Assembly: GCA_946479905.1 (NCBI GenBank)
Contig: CAMLIA010000115.1
Coordinates: forward strand, 1 to 14,260
From: an uncultured Frankiales bacterium
Lineage (GTDB): Bacteria; Actinomycetota; Actinomycetes; Mycobacteriales; SCTD01
Length of the DNA stretch: 14,260 nucleotides
Reading direction: 5' to 3'
A program made the translations under genes and the position numbers. This document shows, in pieces, positions 14,220 to 14,260 of the stretch. Each line of letters opens with the position of its first letter. Positions within the stretch are counted from its first letter, which is position 1. The notes under the pieces were generated by a model, which saw nothing but the letters and a program-made list of their open reading frames with translations, did no database searches and was not told where the DNA came from.

Positions 14220-14260
14220 GGTGGAGCTGAGGGGACTCGAACCCCTGACCCCCACACTGC
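14220..14260 (-). repeat. Right attachment site: exact direct repeat of the left end
   Basis: Identical to positions 10-50 over all 41 bases; the preceding bases differ (14219 G, position 9 C). Since the window stops at 14260, the repeat may run a few bases further: the left copy keeps tRNA identity to position 53. Confidence 0.9.
14222..14260 (-). tRNA. tRNA-Ala(GGC), 3' part, continuing beyond the window
   Basis: Minus-strand sequence from the window edge inward: part of the anticodon loop (GCAG), 3' anticodon stem TGTGG, variable loop GGGTC, T stem and loop AGGGG-TTCGAGT-CCCCT, acceptor CAGCTCC, discriminator A at 14222. CCA is not encoded. The anticodon is read from the left copy (CTGGCAG loop, GGC). 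The 5' half lies outside the window, so completeness is assumed from the usual att arrangement, not seen. Confidence 0.8.

Noticed and set aside
1..14260. CRISPR array, insertion sequence, toxin-antitoxin or restriction system
   Set aside because: No regularly spaced repeats, transposase signatures, terminal inverted repeats or relevant protein motifs were seen on either strand.

Overview
This is a high-GC window with strong G/C third-position bias, GTG starts, lipobox lipoproteins and a TetR-type regulator, all pointing to an actinomycete (Actinomycetota). The genus cannot be fixed from the sequence. The window reads as one integrated element of about 14.2 kb. It is bounded by an exact 41-bp direct repeat (10-50 and 14220-14260) made of the 3' end of a tRNA-Ala(GGC) gene on the minus strand. 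The left copy diverges inside the anticodon arm, so it is a 3' fragment. The right copy runs off the window and probably belongs to the intact tRNA. Just inside both ends lie short repeats (AACTGCTACCA / CTGCAACCA) that look like arm-type integrase sites, yet no integrase, excisionase, relaxase, transposase or phage gene is present.

Layout, left to right: left att repeat and arm sites (10-100). Minus-strand operon A: an S9 peptidase followed by a substrate-binding lipoprotein (3693 down to 179). A divergent tetR gene (3822-4445). Minus-strand operon B, read from 11821 down to 4470: amidohydrolase, prolyl oligopeptidase, PAF-acetylhydrolase-like alpha/beta hydrolase, GlcD-type FAD oxidase, and a second paralogous substrate-binding lipoprotein. 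Divergent plus-strand operon C (11907-13968): an alpha/beta hydrolase and a sarcosine-oxidase-like flavoenzyme with a frameshift. Right end: possible gene remnant, arm sites, a tRNA terminator and the tRNA-Ala 3' end. Consecutive genes inside each operon overlap by 1 to 4 bases (ATGA, GTGA, TGATG).

Both divergent intergenic regions carry nearly the same 27-bp block (25 of 27 identical): an 18-bp palindrome with CCAGAC/GTCTGG half-sites followed by TATAACAGG, which resembles a -10 box. One of the two lies immediately upstream of tetR. The simplest reading is one TetR repressor controlling itself and all three operons, so the island would be a single inducible regulon.

The enzyme set is purely catabolic: two S9 peptidases of different subfamilies, an Xaa-Pro-dipeptidase-like amidohydrolase, two ester/amide-type hydrolases, a D-2-hydroxyacid-type FAD dehydrogenase, an N-methyl amino acid oxidase and two capture lipoproteins. 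My working inference is uptake and breakdown of a peptide or depsipeptide containing proline or N-methyl residues and 2-hydroxy acids (enniatin or beauvericin are the type of compound meant). That is a hypothesis from gene content, not something the sequence proves.
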